Below the pieces are notes generated by a model that saw only the letters and a program-made list of their open reading frames with translations, had not been told where the DNA came from and made no database searches. Position numbers and translations under genes: made by a program. From positions 1-50,258 of the forward strand of contig CANQUC010000015.1 of the NCBI GenBank assembly GCA_947626945.1: DNA of 50,258 bases. The letters run 5' to 3'. This DNA comes from an uncultured Lachnospiraceae bacterium (GTDB lineage: Bacteria > Bacillota > Clostridia > Lachnospirales > Lachnospiraceae). Within the stretch, counting starts at the first letter, position 1; every line of letters starts with the position of its first letter. This document shows positions 14,543 to 23,044 of the stretch, one piece after another.

Positions 14543-15313
14543 TTACTGCCACCTGCACACCTGTTCAAAATCCATGGAACCGCCAAAAAGATCCAGCGCG
14601 CTTCCCACGGTAAAGTCCAGGCGGCCTTTGCCAAGCTCTCGCAGCTTTTCCAGATCCCCAAAGGATCCGATGCCGCCCGCGTAGGTAACCGGGCGCTTGC
14701 CCCAGCGGCCAAGAAGCGCTGCCAGCTCCTCCTCAATGCCTGCCCGCAGCCCCTCCGCGTCTGCCCCATGGACAAGGAATTCATCACAGTATTCCGCCAG
14801 CATATCCATGGTTTCTTCCGTTACCTTTACGTCAGACCATTTCTGCCACCGGTCGGTGACAACATAGTAGCCGTCTTTCTTCTTCCTGCAGCTGATGTCC
14901 AGCACCAGCCGTTCCTTTCCCACCGTCCGGGACAGCTGTCTGAGCCGGTCTGTACGGATGCGGCCCTGCTCAAACACATAGGAGGTCACGATCACATGGG
15001 AAGCCCCCGCGTCCAGAAACGCCTCCGCGTTTTCCGGCGTGATGCCGCCTCCCGCCTGCAGTCCCCCGGGAAATGCCCTAAGAGCCGAAAGGGCCTGTTC
15101 TTTTGTCTGACGGTAATAGGGAGAGTCTTTGGAGTTCAGCAAAATCACATGGCCTCCCGAAAGGCCTCGTTCTCTGTACAGTCTTCCGTAAAAGGCGCCG
15201 TCTGCCTCCGACACAAAATTTTCCTTTGCCCGGTCTCCCCCATCCGACAGGGAACCGCCTATGATCTGTTTCACTTTTCCGTTATGTATGTCGATACACG
15301 GTCTGAATTTCAT
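14543..15313 (-). CDS. hisA: Eukaryotic-type HisA isomerase (histidine biosynthesis)
   Basis: A 256-residue ProFAR isomerase, the fourth-step TIM-barrel enzyme of histidine synthesis. It matches the eukaryotic HIS6 subtype rather than the usual bacterial HisA. Segments resembling yeast His6 run the whole length: CIDIHNGKVKQIIGG, NFVSEADGAFYGRLY, LQAGGGI, SHVIVTSYVF, LVLDISCRKKKDGYYVV, EFLVHGADAEGL, VTYAGGIGSFGDL, and LDFTVGSALDLFGG with CRW at the very end. The catalytic aspartate of the first strand is in CIDIH. No other his gene is nearby. The start ATG is clear, and there is a stem-loop between it and the lipoprotein gene. The subtype assignment is from memory of the yeast sequence. Confidence 0.9.
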   Translation of the reverse strand: MKFRPCIDIHNGKVKQIIGGSLSDGGDRAKENFVSEADGAFYGRLYRERGLSGGHVILLNSKDSPYYRQTKEQALSALRAFPGGLQAGGGITPENAEAFLDAGASHVIVTSYVFEQGRIRTDRLRQLSRTVGKERLVLDISCRKKKDGYYVVTDRWQKWSDVKVTEETMDMLAEYCDEFLVHGADAEGLRAGIEEELAALLGRWGKRPVTYAGGIGSFGDLEKLRELGKGRLDFTVGSALDLFGGSMDFEQVCRWQ

Positions 15314-15345
15314 TTTTTCCCGTCCTTATCCCCGCGGAAATCACC

Positions 15346-15371
15346 GGGGCTGCGGAAATGTCCGCAGCCCC
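15346..15371. terminator. Strong stem-loop between the lipoprotein gene and hisA
   Basis: GGGGCTGCGGA (15346-15356), loop AATG, TCCGCAGCCCC (15361-15371). It lies 12 bases beyond the end of the lipoprotein gene. The T run needed for intrinsic termination is on the plus side (GTGTTTTT), not on the minus side where the gene reads, so its role as terminator for that gene is uncertain. Confidence 0.5.
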
Positions 15372-15383
15372 CTGTGTTTTTGG

Positions 15384-15761
15384 TTACTGTGCGTTTTCAC
15401 TGGGGTTTGCCGTTACCATCCCGTTTCCGGTATCGTTTCCGGTAAGGCCTTCGCCCACGTCTTCCGCGCCGTTGATCACACCGTCAACGCCTTCTTCCAC
15501 ACCGTTTCCGATGTCCTCGATCACATCGCCCGCTTCATTGGTGCCGGAATTCCGGTCACTGTCCGCATCCTCCGTTTTGCGCGCGTCCTCGGAGCTTCTT
15601 GTCTCCTCTGTGGAGTCTGCCTCTTCGGTAGTCTTCGCGTCTTCTGTTGTCACGGTGTCTCTGCCGTCTTCCACATTGCCGTTTCCGCAGGCGCAGAGCA
15701 AAGCCATGGAAACAGTCAATGCAGTCAATAAAAATAGCTTTTTCAACTGCTTCATATTCAT
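15384..15761 (-). CDS. Acidic low-complexity lipoprotein
   Basis: A 125-residue secreted lipoprotein of unknown function. The signal peptide has a basic start (MNMKQLKK), a hydrophobic core and a lipobox LLCAC at about residues 21-25, with C25 the likely lipidated residue. The mature part has almost no order-forming residues: it is T, E, D and S in loose repeats (TEDAKTTEEADSTEE), then glycine/valine repeats (GNGVEEGVDGVINGAEDVGE). It is probably an unfolded tether on the cell surface. It ends 70 bases before hisA and begins 90 bases after the DUF4340 gene, so it may be the last gene of the exporter cluster. Nothing in it suggests an enzyme. Confidence 0.75.
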   Translation of the reverse strand: MNMKQLKKLFLLTALTVSMALLCACGNGNVEDGRDTVTTEDAKTTEEADSTEETRSSEDARKTEDADSDRNSGTNEAGDVIEDIGNGVEEGVDGVINGAEDVGEGLTGNDTGNGMVTANPSENAQ

Positions 15762-15851
15762 TTCTCCTTTACGGTTCGTCGGTAGTAATATGCGCAGTTT
15801 TCAAAATCCTATTCGCAGGTTCCAGATTTTTGCAAAATCATTTTCAAAAAA

Positions 15852-17018
15852 TCACTGGGCCGCCGGCGCTTCCGTATTCAGCGCGTCCGCGGTAGGGGCC
15901 ACGAAAGTGTCTCTCTGCAAAGTCAGAAACGTTTCCGCCAGCGCCGTGTCAATGGTGACGATGCTGCTGCTGTCAGAAGTCCGGATATAATAGTCGTCGG
16001 AAAAGGTAAAATCCTCTGTGGGGTTTCCTACAGAGATCACCATCTGTTTTTCTACCCGGTCTGTCTCATATTGGATCTCATTGAGATTTTCCCCGATCTC
16101 TACTTTCTCCACAGATCCCGGATCCACCTGATCAACGGTGTAATCGATGGTGATCACCGCTCCCGGCTGATCCAGGCCGTATTTTCCATATTCCTCTTCC
16201 GGACAGTCGTAGTCTACCTCCTGAACATAGGACAGCCCTACAATGGAAGAGACCAGCGCCTCCGTCCGGGACTGATTGGCCTTGACAACGGCGCCGGAGC
16301 TGTCCCGGATGTACCAGACTCCCTGATTGGTCACTTTCTGAGTCTGCTGATCCGTGTGGGTTCCGGTGATCTCAAAGGTAAAATCCAGCTCCTGATCTTT
16401 TGTGGCAATGTTCATATGGGTGATGTGATCCGACTGAATCTCAGGAAACCGGTCCATTTCCACCATATCGTAAAGCTCCATGGAAAATCCGACCCAAAGG
16501 GTGGCGTCCACCGTATAGACCTGATCCGTGCCCTCTACGTTCATATAGTAGTCGGCGGTGCTTTCATTGTAATTGCCGATGTTGTAGGTCACCGTATTTT
16601 TTCCGTCGGTAACGGAAATGATCAGCGCCGGATCATCCAGTCCGTAAGTCTTAAAGTTTTCGGTGCTTTCCTCCAGAAGCCGCTTCGCGTAAACTTTGGA
16701 CAGATCCTCCAGTTTGGTGTCCAGCACCGTTTCATTTACCGGGAAATCCAGATCGTCCTTGTAATACCAGGTATCTCCCTTTTTGGAAAAGATGTAGGTC
16801 GTATCGGAATACTCCTCATCATGGGGATGCTGGTAGGAGAAACCCTGAATCTGATCTTTGTCCATCTGCTGAACAAGGATCCCTTTTTCCGTCCGCTCCG
16901 CTTCCTTTGACTCCTGTTCCGCTTTTTTCTGGTTGAACAGCGTAAGGGCAGCGTAGGCTGCCGCCAGCACTGCGAGAACCCCCAAAAGGATCACAAGACG
17001 TTTGGTCTTTTTTGACAT
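15852..17018 (-). CDS. DUF4340 protein, partner of a Gld-like ABC exporter
   Basis: A 388-residue protein with one N-terminal membrane helix (VILLGVLAVLAAAYAALTL) and a large extracytoplasmic part. That part follows the DUF4340 pattern: DTWYYKDDLDFPVNETVLDTKLEDLSKVYAKRLLEES, then FKTYGLDDPALIISVTDGK, and a second copy-like stretch YGKYGLDQPGAVITIDY. The two 'YGLDDP/YGLDQP' units suggest duplicated domains. Its ATG overlaps the stop of the GldG-like gene (TAATG at 17018), so the two are translationally coupled. The family is typically encoded beside Gld-type ABC genes. Function unknown; it probably works with the exporter at the membrane face. Confidence 0.82.
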   Translation of the reverse strand: MSKKTKRLVILLGVLAVLAAAYAALTLFNQKKAEQESKEAERTEKGILVQQMDKDQIQGFSYQHPHDEEYSDTTYIFSKKGDTWYYKDDLDFPVNETVLDTKLEDLSKVYAKRLLEESTENFKTYGLDDPALIISVTDGKNTVTYNIGNYNESTADYYMNVEGTDQVYTVDATLWVGFSMELYDMVEMDRFPEIQSDHITHMNIATKDQELDFTFEITGTHTDQQTQKVTNQGVWYIRDSSGAVVKANQSRTEALVSSIVGLSYVQEVDYDCPEEEYGKYGLDQPGAVITIDYTVDQVDPGSVEKVEIGENLNEIQYETDRVEKQMVISVGNPTEDFTFSDDYYIRTSDSSSIVTIDTALAETFLTLQRDTFVAPTADALNTEAPAAQ

Positions 17019-18439
17019 TATCTTCTCCTCCTGATGATCCAGACTACTACCCCGACAACAATAAGCGCCAGCGGGATCACCGCAACCAGCACGGTGCTCC
17101 AGACATTTGCCTGGGTAGAGCTTACCTGCAGAGGCGTGCCGTCCATGCTCTTGGCATGGATGGAAATGGCGCTTTCATGTTGGCACATCCATCCAAAGGA
17201 ATTGATCATCAGATCGTAGTTTCCTCCGGCGGCTATGGTGTTGACGCTGTTGTCAAACATCATGGGAGTGGTGTACAGCACAAGCCGTCCGGTCTCTTTC
17301 CCGTCGGCCGCCTTTTTTTCCAGCGCAAGCCCCAGGATCTGTTTTCCGGAAGCGTCTCCCTCTTCCTTTGCCAGGGTTTTGCCTGTTTTGTTCTTCACAT
17401 ATCCGCTGGGTGTGGTAGTCAGAAGCTCCGTGCCGGTTACCGTATTGTCCGGCTGGGTAAACAGGATGGTCTGGGCATCTGCCACAAGCACATTCAGGCC
17501 GCCGTTTACCAGCGGATCCGAAATGGCATGGCTTCCCATCTGAGCCCAGATCAGATCCGGCATGTTCTGCACCGTATGGCCCGTATCCCCTTCACATACG
17601 ATACTGCCCTCCACGGAAAGGCCATAGGTCTTAAGGAAGCTGTCCAGATTGGGCGTGTCCCCGGCTTCCATGGTAGTGATGATAAAGAGCGCGCCGCCCT
17701 GCTCAAAGTAAGCGGTCAGCAGCTCCTTTTCCTTTTCGGTAATGTCTTTCTGAGGGGCATAAAACAGCAGCGCGCTGCAGTCCGCGGGGATCTCCCCTGT
17801 CTGAATCAGGTTCAGGGCCTTGACTTCCATGTTCTGGCCGCTGATCTGCGTTGCCAGTTCCTCCGGAACCGCTGTTTCCGAATGTCCGGACACGGCATAA
17901 ATCACCGGAAGCGTTTCGCTGGTCACATAATCTATGGCATTGGTCAGCTGATTTTCCCCGTCAAAGTCGGTGCTGACTACCTGCTGATAGCTTTCATTGT
18001 AAGAAGTGGTCTGCCTGTAAATACTGTCGTAGGCAATGACCTTGTTTCGTTTCTGACTTTCCACAATCAGGCTGTTGTCCGCAAGGCCTCCTGTGGTATA
18101 ACCGGACACAAATGCGGGATCCAGGGCCGTATCTTTCTGCACCACATGGATTTTGGAGGAAAGAGCCGCGTATTTTTCCACCAGCTCCTGGATCAGATTG
18201 TCCTCTTTTCCCTGCTGGGCCACCAGATAAATCGTCACGTCCTGGGAAAGTCCCGACACAAGGGTCTTTGTCTGCTGGGACAGCGCCAGCGTCTGCTGCT
18301 CGCTGAAATCCGGTTTTGTCCATGTGGAGGGAAGTCCCGCCACAATAAAGTTCACAATCAGCAGTACGGCTATGACGATCACCGTAATGAGCGTGCTGTA
18401 GGAACCGTTTTTCAATCGTTTTCTTTCTGCTGCTTTCAT
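17018..18439 (-). CDS. GldG-like auxiliary protein of an ABC transporter
   Basis: A 473-residue protein of the GldG/ABC-auxiliary family. The N-terminal helix (STLITVIVIAVLLIVNFIVAG) and a C-terminal helix (VLVAVIPLALIVVGVVVWII followed by RRRR) anchor a large outer domain. Within it, a QTKTLVSGLSQDVTIYLVAQ segment and LPVIYAVSGHSE match the beginning of the family's ABC_transp_aux domain, which resembles the sugar/ligand-binding folds of intraflagellar transport and GldG proteins. It is the third gene of a four-gene run, 12 bases after the permease and overlapping DUF4340. In Bacteroidota GldAFG are needed for gliding; the role in Firmicutes is not known. Confidence 0.85.
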   Translation of the reverse strand: MKAAERKRLKNGSYSTLITVIVIAVLLIVNFIVAGLPSTWTKPDFSEQQTLALSQQTKTLVSGLSQDVTIYLVAQQGKEDNLIQELVEKYAALSSKIHVVQKDTALDPAFVSGYTTGGLADNSLIVESQKRNKVIAYDSIYRQTTSYNESYQQVVSTDFDGENQLTNAIDYVTSETLPVIYAVSGHSETAVPEELATQISGQNMEVKALNLIQTGEIPADCSALLFYAPQKDITEKEKELLTAYFEQGGALFIITTMEAGDTPNLDSFLKTYGLSVEGSIVCEGDTGHTVQNMPDLIWAQMGSHAISDPLVNGGLNVLVADAQTILFTQPDNTVTGTELLTTTPSGYVKNKTGKTLAKEEGDASGKQILGLALEKKAADGKETGRLVLYTTPMMFDNSVNTIAAGGNYDLMINSFGWMCQHESAISIHAKSMDGTPLQVSSTQANVWSTVLVAVIPLALIVVGVVVWIIRRRR

Positions 18440-18450
18440 ACTGTTCCTCC

Positions 18451-19320
18451 TTAGCTCCAGCGCCGTTTTTGAATCGCCTGCACTGTCAGAAACACAAACA
18501 GACCGGCGACGGAAAGATAGTAGACTACCGCCGTCAGATCCAGGATCCCATAAACAAAATTGTCCAGACGGGAACTGATGTCAAAAATACTAAACAGCTT
18601 TGCCACGGATCCCTGCAAAAGCTCCTTATTGGCAGCATAGACGGCCAGCAGCGCCGCTTCCAGCACAATGGCCGCTCCCGCGGCCAGGAACACGTTTTTC
18701 GTCATCACATAGATGATTACCGCCGCTACAATGATCAGGGCCGTAAAGAACAGCAGCGCCGCGTTTTCCGACGATGGGACAAACTGAGCCAGGCTGGAGC
18801 TGAAATAGCAGACCAGCAGCACAAGAAACGTAAGCACCGCCGCCAGCACCTGGCTTTCCGTCAGAGAGGAAATAAACAGGCCGATGGCCAGATTGGCCGC
18901 TCCCAGCAGGAAAAAGCCCAGGATGCTCACATATTCCATGGGCATGGAAACCATATCCTTGCCCAGCGTCAGCATGAGCACCGGATACAGGCACAGCAGA
19001 AGAACGGGAATGGCGTAGACGGTCAGAAGGGCCAGGTATTTTCCAAGCACCACGTCCACCACCTTTACCGGCGCCGTAAACAAAAGCTGGTCGGTTTTCT
19101 GCCTGCGCTCTTCCGCCATGATCCGCATGGTCAGAATGGGCACCAGGATCAGAAACACAAAGGTCACGTTGATAAAAATAAATCCAAACCAGGGATATCC
19201 CTGCACAAGATTTACTGCCGTAAAGTAAATGCCGATCACAAACAGCAGAAACGCAATGAACAGATAACCCATGGGAGATGTAAAATACGCTTTCAGTTCT
19301 CTTTTATAAATGGCAAGCAC
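18451..19320 (-). CDS. ABC-2 type permease (GldF-like)
   Basis: A 289-residue ABC exporter membrane subunit. It begins with MLAIYKRELKAYFTSPMGYLFIA, the classic start of GldF/NosY-like permeases, and has six hydrophobic segments. A cytoplasmic loop (LTMRIMAEERRQKTDQLLFTAPV) is the conserved region that contacts the ATPase. The length is normal. It begins two bases before the stop of the ATPase gene upstream, so the pair is co-translated. It should form the transport channel with the ATPase at 19323-20396; the cargo is unknown. Confidence 0.9.
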   Translation of the reverse strand: MLAIYKRELKAYFTSPMGYLFIAFLLFVIGIYFTAVNLVQGYPWFGFIFINVTFVFLILVPILTMRIMAEERRQKTDQLLFTAPVKVVDVVLGKYLALLTVYAIPVLLLCLYPVLMLTLGKDMVSMPMEYVSILGFFLLGAANLAIGLFISSLTESQVLAAVLTFLVLLVCYFSSSLAQFVPSSENAALLFFTALIIVAAVIIYVMTKNVFLAAGAAIVLEAALLAVYAANKELLQGSVAKLFSIFDISSRLDNFVYGILDLTAVVYYLSVAGLFVFLTVQAIQKRRWS

Positions 19321-19322
19321 GG

Positions 19323-20396
19323 TCAGTTTCCCCCTTCCTGACGTCCGGTTTCTTCCGTCTGATCCGCCGGTGTCTCTTCCGCTTCGGATGCCCGCTCTGC
19401 TTCAGCCCCGTCCTCCGGTTCGGATGCCCGCTCTGTTTCAGCCGTATCCTCCGGTTCCGTCTTTTCTTCTGTCAGCTCCAGGAACGCGTCCTCCAGGGAC
19501 ATCTCTTCCGTCTGCATTTTCAGGATGGGACATTTGCTCTCCGCAAAGGCGTTAAACAGCTTCTCCCGCAGATCCGCGGAATCGCCGCTCTTCAAATCCA
19601 CATCCCAGGCGCCTGTCTCCTGGGCGGATTCCCGGATCCAGAAAGAGCTTACCTGCGCCTGGCCTTCCAGCACCTTTTGAATCTGGTTTCGGTCTCCCAG
19701 AACCGTCATGGACATGCTGACCGTATCCCGCAGATGTCTGGTCAGATTGGCCGGCTTGTCGCTGGCAACCAGCTTCCCGTTGGAAATGATCAGCACATAG
19801 TCGCAGATGGCGCTGACCTCCGACAAAATATGAGAGCTCAGGATCACGGTATGCTGCTTGCCGATCTCCCGGATCAGATCCCGGATTTCAATGATCTGCT
19901 TGGGATCCAGTCCAACCGTAGGCTCATCCAGGATGATGATCTCCGGATACCCCAACAGCGCCTGGGCAATGCCCACCCGCTGCTTATAGCCTTTGGACAG
20001 ATTTTTGATCAGGCGGTCTTTTACGTCCAGGATCATGGTGCGCTCCATAATCTCCTGAATCATGTTTTTCCGGGCGGATTTGGGAATCTTTTTCAGTTCC
20101 GCCGCGAACCGCAGATATTCGTAAGGCGTCATATCCATGTAAAGGGGCGGCTGCTCCGGCAGGTAGCCGATAGATTTTTTTGCCAGCTCCGGCTCCTCAA
20201 AAATGTCGTAGCCGTTGATGGTAATGTCGCCGCTGGTGGCGCCGATATATCCTGTGATCATATTCATGGTAGTGGATTTGCCTGCGCCGTTTGGACCCAG
20301 AAAGCCGTAGATCTGTCCCTTTTTCACAGTAAAGGTCAGATCGTCCACCGCTGTGTGATCTCCGTATTTTTTTGTCAGATGTTTGATCTCAATCAA
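19323..20396 (-). CDS. ABC transporter ATPase (GldA-like) with acidic repeat tail
   Basis: The ATP-binding subunit of a Gld-like ABC-2 exporter. Walker A is GPNGAGKST (about 33-41), the signature is LSKGYKQRVGIAQ, Walker B is EIIILDEPTVGLD, and the switch histidine is in ILSSHILSE. After the ATPase and a GldA-type C-terminal domain comes an acidic tail of about 55 residues with a 12-residue tandem unit (PEDTAETERASE / PEDGAEAERASE), encoded by a 36-base repeat at 19376-19458. That tail is not part of the family. The start is TTG at 20396, after ATAGGAGGG; an ATG six codons upstream overlaps the ribosome site. The promoter is at 20449-20454. The residue count is 357. Confidence 0.9.
   Translation of the reverse strand: MIEIKHLTKKYGDHTAVDDLTFTVKKGQIYGFLGPNGAGKSTTMNMITGYIGATSGDITINGYDIFEEPELAKKSIGYLPEQPPLYMDMTPYEYLRFAAELKKIPKSARKNMIQEIMERTMILDVKDRLIKNLSKGYKQRVGIAQALLGYPEIIILDEPTVGLDPKQIIEIRDLIREIGKQHTVILSSHILSEVSAICDYVLIISNGKLVASDKPANLTRHLRDTVSMSMTVLGDRNQIQKVLEGQAQVSSFWIRESAQETGAWDVDLKSGDSADLREKLFNAFAESKCPILKMQTEEMSLEDAFLELTEEKTEPEDTAETERASEPEDGAEAERASEAEETPADQTEETGRQEGGN
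19383..19458 (-). repeat. 36-bp imperfect tandem repeat in the ATPase tail
   Basis: Two adjacent copies of a unit beginning TTCGGATGCCCGCTCTG on the plus strand and ending CCTCCGG, differing at a few positions. It encodes the 12-residue acidic repeats at the C-terminus of the GldA-like ATPase. Confidence 0.75.
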
Positions 20397-20448
20397 AAGG
20401 GGCCCTCCTATCATATTGATTTCTCATTGATTTTCAAAAACTTGCTTC

Positions 20449-20454
20449 AGTATA
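20449..20454 (-). promoter_or_regulatory. Extended -10 promoter of the Gld-like operon
   Basis: On the minus strand TGGTATACT forms an extended -10 element about 53 bases upstream of the TTG start at 20396. No good -35 box is seen at the right distance, which is common for extended -10 promoters. Confidence 0.5.
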
Positions 20455-20471
20455 CCAGAAAAATGTGCCCT

Positions 20472-21272
20472 TTATGTGAACCGGAGGGCTACTGTCAGCA
20501 GGATCAGATAGAGCAGGATCACCCCGTAGGCAATCCGGTCTCCGGCTGTGTAGCGCAGCGGGTTCATCTTGGTGCGGCCTTTGCCGCCCCGGTAACAGCG
20601 GGCCTCCATGGCAAGGGCAAGATCCGACGCCCTGCGGAAGGCGGAAATAAACAGCGGCACCAGAAGCGGCACCAGTCCTTTCACCTTTCTGATCAGGCCT
20701 CCGCTTTCGAAATCCGCGCCTCTGGCAGTCTGGGCTTTCATGATCTTATCCGTTTCCTCCAGCAGAATCGGAATAAACCGAAGCGCTATGGACATCATCA
20801 TGGCCACCTCATGAGCGGGCACATGGATGATCCGCAGCGGTTCCAGCAGCCGTTCCAGACCGTCTGTGAGATGGTTGGGGGTGGTGGTAAGGGTCATGAG
20901 AGAGGATCCAAAGATCAGGTAGATCAGCCGGATGGCCGTGAATACCGCTGTGTGGATTCCCTCCCGGCTGATGGTCAGCTTCCAGATCCGAAGCACCGGT
21001 TCCCCGGGCACCAGAAACAGATTGAACACCACCGTGATCAGCAAAAACACCAGAATGGCCCTGACGCCTTTGAAAATAAAGGACAGGGGCACCTTTGACA
21101 GGCCGATGCAAAAGCCCAGAAATAAAGTGGCCACAAGCAGGCCTGCAGGATTTCTGAACAGAAACAGGGAAATCACATAGACCAGAGTGCCGATGATCTT
21201 CACCCGGGGATCCAGCCTGTGCAGCGCCGATTCCGAAGGATAATATTGTCCGATGGTAATATCCCGTATCAT
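20472..21272 (-). CDS. ecfT: ECF transporter transmembrane subunit EcfT
   Basis: A 266-residue energy-coupling-factor T component. The two family signatures for contact with the ATPases are present: AQTARGADFESG and AMEARCYRGG (the A-R-G motifs). It also has the HRLDPRVKIIGTLVYV start and the usual membrane helices. It links the EcfA1A2 motor to exchangeable vitamin- or metal-binding S subunits encoded elsewhere. Its ATG overlaps the end of ecfA2 by four bases. In most related genomes truA, rplM and rpsI follow; here a Gld-like exporter operon follows instead. Confidence 0.95.
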   Translation of the reverse strand: MIRDITIGQYYPSESALHRLDPRVKIIGTLVYVISLFLFRNPAGLLVATLFLGFCIGLSKVPLSFIFKGVRAILVFLLITVVFNLFLVPGEPVLRIWKLTISREGIHTAVFTAIRLIYLIFGSSLMTLTTTPNHLTDGLERLLEPLRIIHVPAHEVAMMMSIALRFIPILLEETDKIMKAQTARGADFESGGLIRKVKGLVPLLVPLFISAFRRASDLALAMEARCYRGGKGRTKMNPLRYTAGDRIAYGVILLYLILLTVALRFT

Positions 21273-22123
21273 GGTTCTCTTCCCAGGGCTCTCAGGATGG
21301 CGTCTCTGGCTTCTTCCACCGTTACCGGATCCGTATCTACCTGCAGTCCCTTTTCTTTCAAGCCGTGTAAGATATAAGTAACATTTGGCGCCGCCAGCCC
21401 CATTTGCGCCAGCTGCTCACAGCGGGCAAATATTTCCCTGGGAACGCCGTCATATACAAGTCTGCCCTGATCCATCACAAGGATCCGCTCCACATAGCGG
21501 GCCACGTCTTCCATACTGTGAGACACCAGGATCACACCCATTCCTTTTTGTCTGTGCAAAAGGGCAATCTGCCCCAGAATCTCGTCCCGGCCCTTTGGGT
21601 CCAGCCCCGCCGTAGGCTCGTCCAGGATCAGAAACTCCGGCTCCATGGCCAGCACCCCGGCAATGGCCACCCTTCGCCTCTGTCCGCCGGACAGCTCAAA
21701 GGGAGACATTTTATAACAGGCCTCTTCCACGCCCACCAGGGCAAGGGCCTCCTTTGCGCGTTTTTTTGCTTCCTGAGGGGAAAGGCCCAGATTTTTTGGG
21801 CCAAAACACACGTCGGACAGCACGTCCGACTCAAAAAGCTGATGCTCCGGATATTGGAACACAAGGCCTACTTTGCTGCGAAGCCCTTTCCGGTCAAAAT
21901 CCGCCGCCCACACATCCTGCCCGTGAAAGAACACCTTTCCCTCTCCGGGCTTTTCCAGGGCGTTCATCATCTGCATCAGCGTGGACTTTCCGGAGCCGGT
22001 CTGTCCGATGACCCCTACAAACTCTCCGGATCTGATCTCCAGGCTGATGTCTTTCAGCGCCTGGATCTCATAAACTTTGTGATCCCCATATGAATAACTC
22101 AGTTGTTCCAGTTTCAGTGACAT
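21269..22123 (-). CDS. ecfA2: ECF transporter ATPase EcfA2
   Basis: A 284-residue ATPase of the ECF energy module. Walker A is GQTGSGKST, the Q loop is in LVFQYPEHQLFE, the signature is LSGGQRRRVAIAG, Walker B is FLILDEPTAGLD and the switch histidine is in VSHSMED. The C-terminal extension (ILHGLKEKGLQVDTDPVTVEEA) is typical of EcfA2. It starts 19 bases after ecfA1 ends and overlaps ecfT by four bases, so the three form one unit. Together with EcfA1 it makes the heterodimeric motor serving several vitamin uptake systems. Confidence 0.95.
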   Translation of the reverse strand: MSLKLEQLSYSYGDHKVYEIQALKDISLEIRSGEFVGVIGQTGSGKSTLMQMMNALEKPGEGKVFFHGQDVWAADFDRKGLRSKVGLVFQYPEHQLFESDVLSDVCFGPKNLGLSPQEAKKRAKEALALVGVEEACYKMSPFELSGGQRRRVAIAGVLAMEPEFLILDEPTAGLDPKGRDEILGQIALLHRQKGMGVILVSHSMEDVARYVERILVMDQGRLVYDGVPREIFARCEQLAQMGLAAPNVTYILHGLKEKGLQVDTDPVTVEEARDAILRALGREP

Positions 22124-22141
22124 GACAATCCTCTGTTTTGG

Positions 22142-23026
22142 TCAGTCCGGCCGCGCCGGCTCTTTCTTTTCCTGCCGGGCAAGGGCAACGATTTCGTCGA
22201 TCAGCTCCCGGTTGGTCAGAATCCCGTGGGGCAGGGGCAATCCTTTTTTTTGCAGTTCATAGGCCAGCATGGTCACCTGGGGCACGTCCAGACTGTATTT
22301 TTTCAGGGTTTCCACCTGAGAAAAGATCTCCCTGGGCGTTCCTTTCATGACGATCCGGCCCTGATCCATCACAAATACCCGGTCCGCGTATACGACTTCC
22401 TCCATATAGTGGGTGATTAAAATCACCGTCACATGGGCTTTTTTATTCAGCTCATCCGCCGCCTGCAGCACTTCCCTGCGGCCATTTGGGTCCAGCATGG
22501 CCGTAGGCTCGTCCATGACAATACATTTGGGTTTCATGGCCATGACGCCCGCAATGGCAACCCGCTGCTTCTGACCGCCGGACAGTTTGTTGGGGGAATG
22601 CTTCCGATACCGGTACATGCCCACCGTTTTCAGACATTCCGCAACCCGCTTCCAGATTTCCTCCGTCGGCACGCCCAGATTTTCCGGTCCGAAGCCTACG
22701 TCTTCCTCAACCACGCCGGCTATGATCTGATTGTCCGGATTCTGGAAAACCATTCCGGTGTTCTGACGGATCTCCCATGTATTGGCTTCCTGAGCCGTAT
22801 CCTTTCCGTCCACCCAAAGGGTGCCCTCCGTAGGCGTCAAAATGGCGTTGAACTGTTTGGCAAGGGTGGATTTTCCGGAGCCGTTTGGCCCTACGATGGC
22901 AATAAAATCCCCGGGCTCAATATCCAGGTTAATGCCGGAAAGAGCCTGCTTGGCAAGCTCCACTTCCCCCTGTTCGTTCACGCTTTGATATTCATATCCC
23001 AAATTTTCCGAATGAATGATCTTCAT
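22142..23026 (-). CDS. ecfA1: ECF transporter ATPase EcfA1
   Basis: A 294-residue ATPase, first of the ECF pair. Walker A is GPNGSGKST, the Q loop is in MVFQNPDNQIIAG, the signature is LSGGQKQRVAIAG, Walker B is CIVMDEPTAMLD and the switch histidine is in LITHYMEEV. I start it at the ATG at 23026 (MKIIHSENLGYEY), which matches the family start and has AGGGA just upstream; the frame is open for another 24 codons, but these cross a stem-loop and look unlike protein. It lies 90 bases after rplQ, the usual place for ecf genes in Firmicutes. Confidence 0.94.
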   Translation of the reverse strand: MKIIHSENLGYEYQSVNEQGEVELAKQALSGINLDIEPGDFIAIVGPNGSGKSTLAKQFNAILTPTEGTLWVDGKDTAQEANTWEIRQNTGMVFQNPDNQIIAGVVEEDVGFGPENLGVPTEEIWKRVAECLKTVGMYRYRKHSPNKLSGGQKQRVAIAGVMAMKPKCIVMDEPTAMLDPNGRREVLQAADELNKKAHVTVILITHYMEEVVYADRVFVMDQGRIVMKGTPREIFSQVETLKKYSLDVPQVTMLAYELQKKGLPLPHGILTNRELIDEIVALARQEKKEPARPD

Positions 23027-23044
23027 AAGTTCCCTGCATAGCAA

